Shown here one piece after another: positions 6,339 to 7,060 of a stretch of 7,060 nucleotides of DNA. The translations under genes and the position numbers were made by a program. Position 1 is the stretch's first letter. Each line of letters begins with the position of its first letter. The DNA lies in the NCBI GenBank assembly GCA_009783495.1, contig WRDJ01000038.1, forward strand, positions 1 through 7,060, written 5' to 3'. Origin of the DNA: Clostridiales bacterium (GTDB lineage: Bacteria; Bacillota; Dehalobacteriia; UBA4068). A model generated the notes under the pieces. The model saw nothing but the letters and a program-made list of their open reading frames with translations, had not been told where the DNA came from and ran no database searches.

Positions 6339-7060
6339 ATGAAAACTGCCTGCGAAATATTTAAACGAAGTGCCATCTTAGTAGCTTTCCAAGACAGATG
6401 TGTGATTGAGCAGTCTGTGTGTGCCGGTATAAGCTATACATTAGAGCAGCGAGAGAAGCAACGGTTAAGATTATACTCTTGGATTGAAAGAGAAGGTCTT
6501 GCATCGCACCTAACTGCTCTGGAACGTTCAATCTTTGAAACCAAGATGGAAAAAAGACAGAGGAATGAGATACTGAAGCATCATGTTCACCATGAGGCAG
6601 TAGAGCCTCTTTTGTGGGCAGTAGGTCTTGTTCCCAAACTTTCGAGTTACAATGGATTTGTTAAGAATGAGTTTCATGAAGCAATAAAACTTGACGGAAA
6701 GACCTCGATGGAAAGTGTCGCGCAATCGTGCAAACTAAAAAGCCCTGAAGAGCTGTCATTGAGATACGAAATTGCGATGCTGTGGTATTGGAGAGCAATC
6801 GAAAAGAAAGTTCGCAATCTCGAAAAGAGGTCGATCCGTGAAATAATCCCTGAGATATTCGGGGAGGACTACAAAAAAATTGTGGACATAGCACTGAAAG
6901 AATGTAAGGGTAAAGATGATTTCGTTGTGTTTGGCAAGAATTTCAACGAGTTGACAAAACAAGAGATGGGGCTCGTTAGGGTAATTGCTGAATGGCGGTA
7001 TCACGCTTTTGCTTGGATGCTTGGCGATGAAGCATGGGATGAGGTCGAACTGAACACATA
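6339..7060 (+). CDS. DUF4272 family protein, 3' end cut by window edge
   Basis: This frame is open from ATG 6339 to the last base (240 codons plus 2 nt), with no stop reached. A GGAGGGAG stretch at 6321-6328 precedes the start at a slightly long spacing, and there is no in-frame alternative start nearby. The product is a soluble, mostly helical protein without signal peptide or membrane segments. It matches the DUF4272 pattern: an early RSAILVAF (10-17), WIEREGL (48-54), the tryptophan-containing EAVEPLLWAVGL (86-97), PEEL...AMLWYWRAIE (136-155), FVVFGKNFNELT (195-206), and a closing RYHAFAWMLGD...WDEV (220-236) followed by ELNT. The family usually ends near that last motif, so probably only a few residues are missing. 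The function of DUF4272 is unknown. The gene is AT-richer than the backbone (26 of 60 G+C in bases 6601-6660) and stands where smc would be expected, which points to insertion or rearrangement. Confidence 0.8.
   Translation, partial: MKTACEIFKRSAILVAFQDRCVIEQSVCAGISYTLEQREKQRLRLYSWIEREGLASHLTALERSIFETKMEKRQRNEILKHHVHHEAVEPLLWAVGLVPKLSSYNGFVKNEFHEAIKLDGKTSMESVAQSCKLKSPEELSLRYEIAMLWYWRAIEKKVRNLEKRSIREIIPEIFGEDYKKIVDIALKECKGKDDFVVFGKNFNELTKQEMGLVRVIAEWRYHAFAWMLGDEAWDEVELNT

Noticed and set aside
1..7060. CRISPR array, tRNA/rRNA genes, transposase or integrase
   Set aside because: I saw no regularly spaced repeats, no cloverleaf-like or rRNA sequence, and no frame with transposase or recombinase motifs.

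Overview
The window looks like a chromosomal segment of a Gram-positive-type bacterium (Bacillota). The backbone order plsX, acpP, rnc, then an Elp3-like radical SAM gene is the arrangement known from Clostridia and relatives, where smc and ftsY normally follow. The backbone is GC-rich with very short intergenic gaps and ATGA start/stop overlaps. Genus cannot be decided from the sequence. All genes are on the + strand.

Layout. Bases 1-669 hold the C-terminal part of a CysM-type cysteine synthase whose start lies outside the window. Bases 725-2953 hold three accessory genes: an unknown 292-residue cytosolic protein with an MGAW-type start, a Pr6Pr-family six-helix membrane protein overlapping it by 4 nt, and an unknown lipoprotein. 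The first of these is visibly more AT-rich than the backbone. Bases 3072-6177 hold the housekeeping cluster: plsX (acyl-phosphate synthesis for phospholipids), acpP (acyl carrier protein), rnc (RNase III) and the radical SAM gene, the last three joined by ATGA overlaps. A short GC-rich intergenic region (6178-6338) contains a symmetric three-part palindrome. From 6339 to the right edge runs an AT-richer DUF4272-family gene. It is open to the last base and, judging by the family-like C-terminal motif, is almost complete.

How the genes relate. PlsX and ACP act in the same lipid pathway (acyl-ACP to acyl-phosphate). RNase III and the radical SAM protein share the transcription unit by conserved gene order rather than by pathway. 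The three genes before plsX and the DUF4272 gene after the radical SAM gene look like accessory genes at the edges of this conserved block. No mobile-element gene, CRISPR array, tRNA or rRNA is visible, and I do not see a convincing new multi-gene system. The observations most worth checking are the palindromic intergenic element, the break in the expected order before smc, and the two unusual leaders (a strong Shine-Dalgarno sequence with no start codon, followed by an AG-rich spacer) in front of plsX and acpP.
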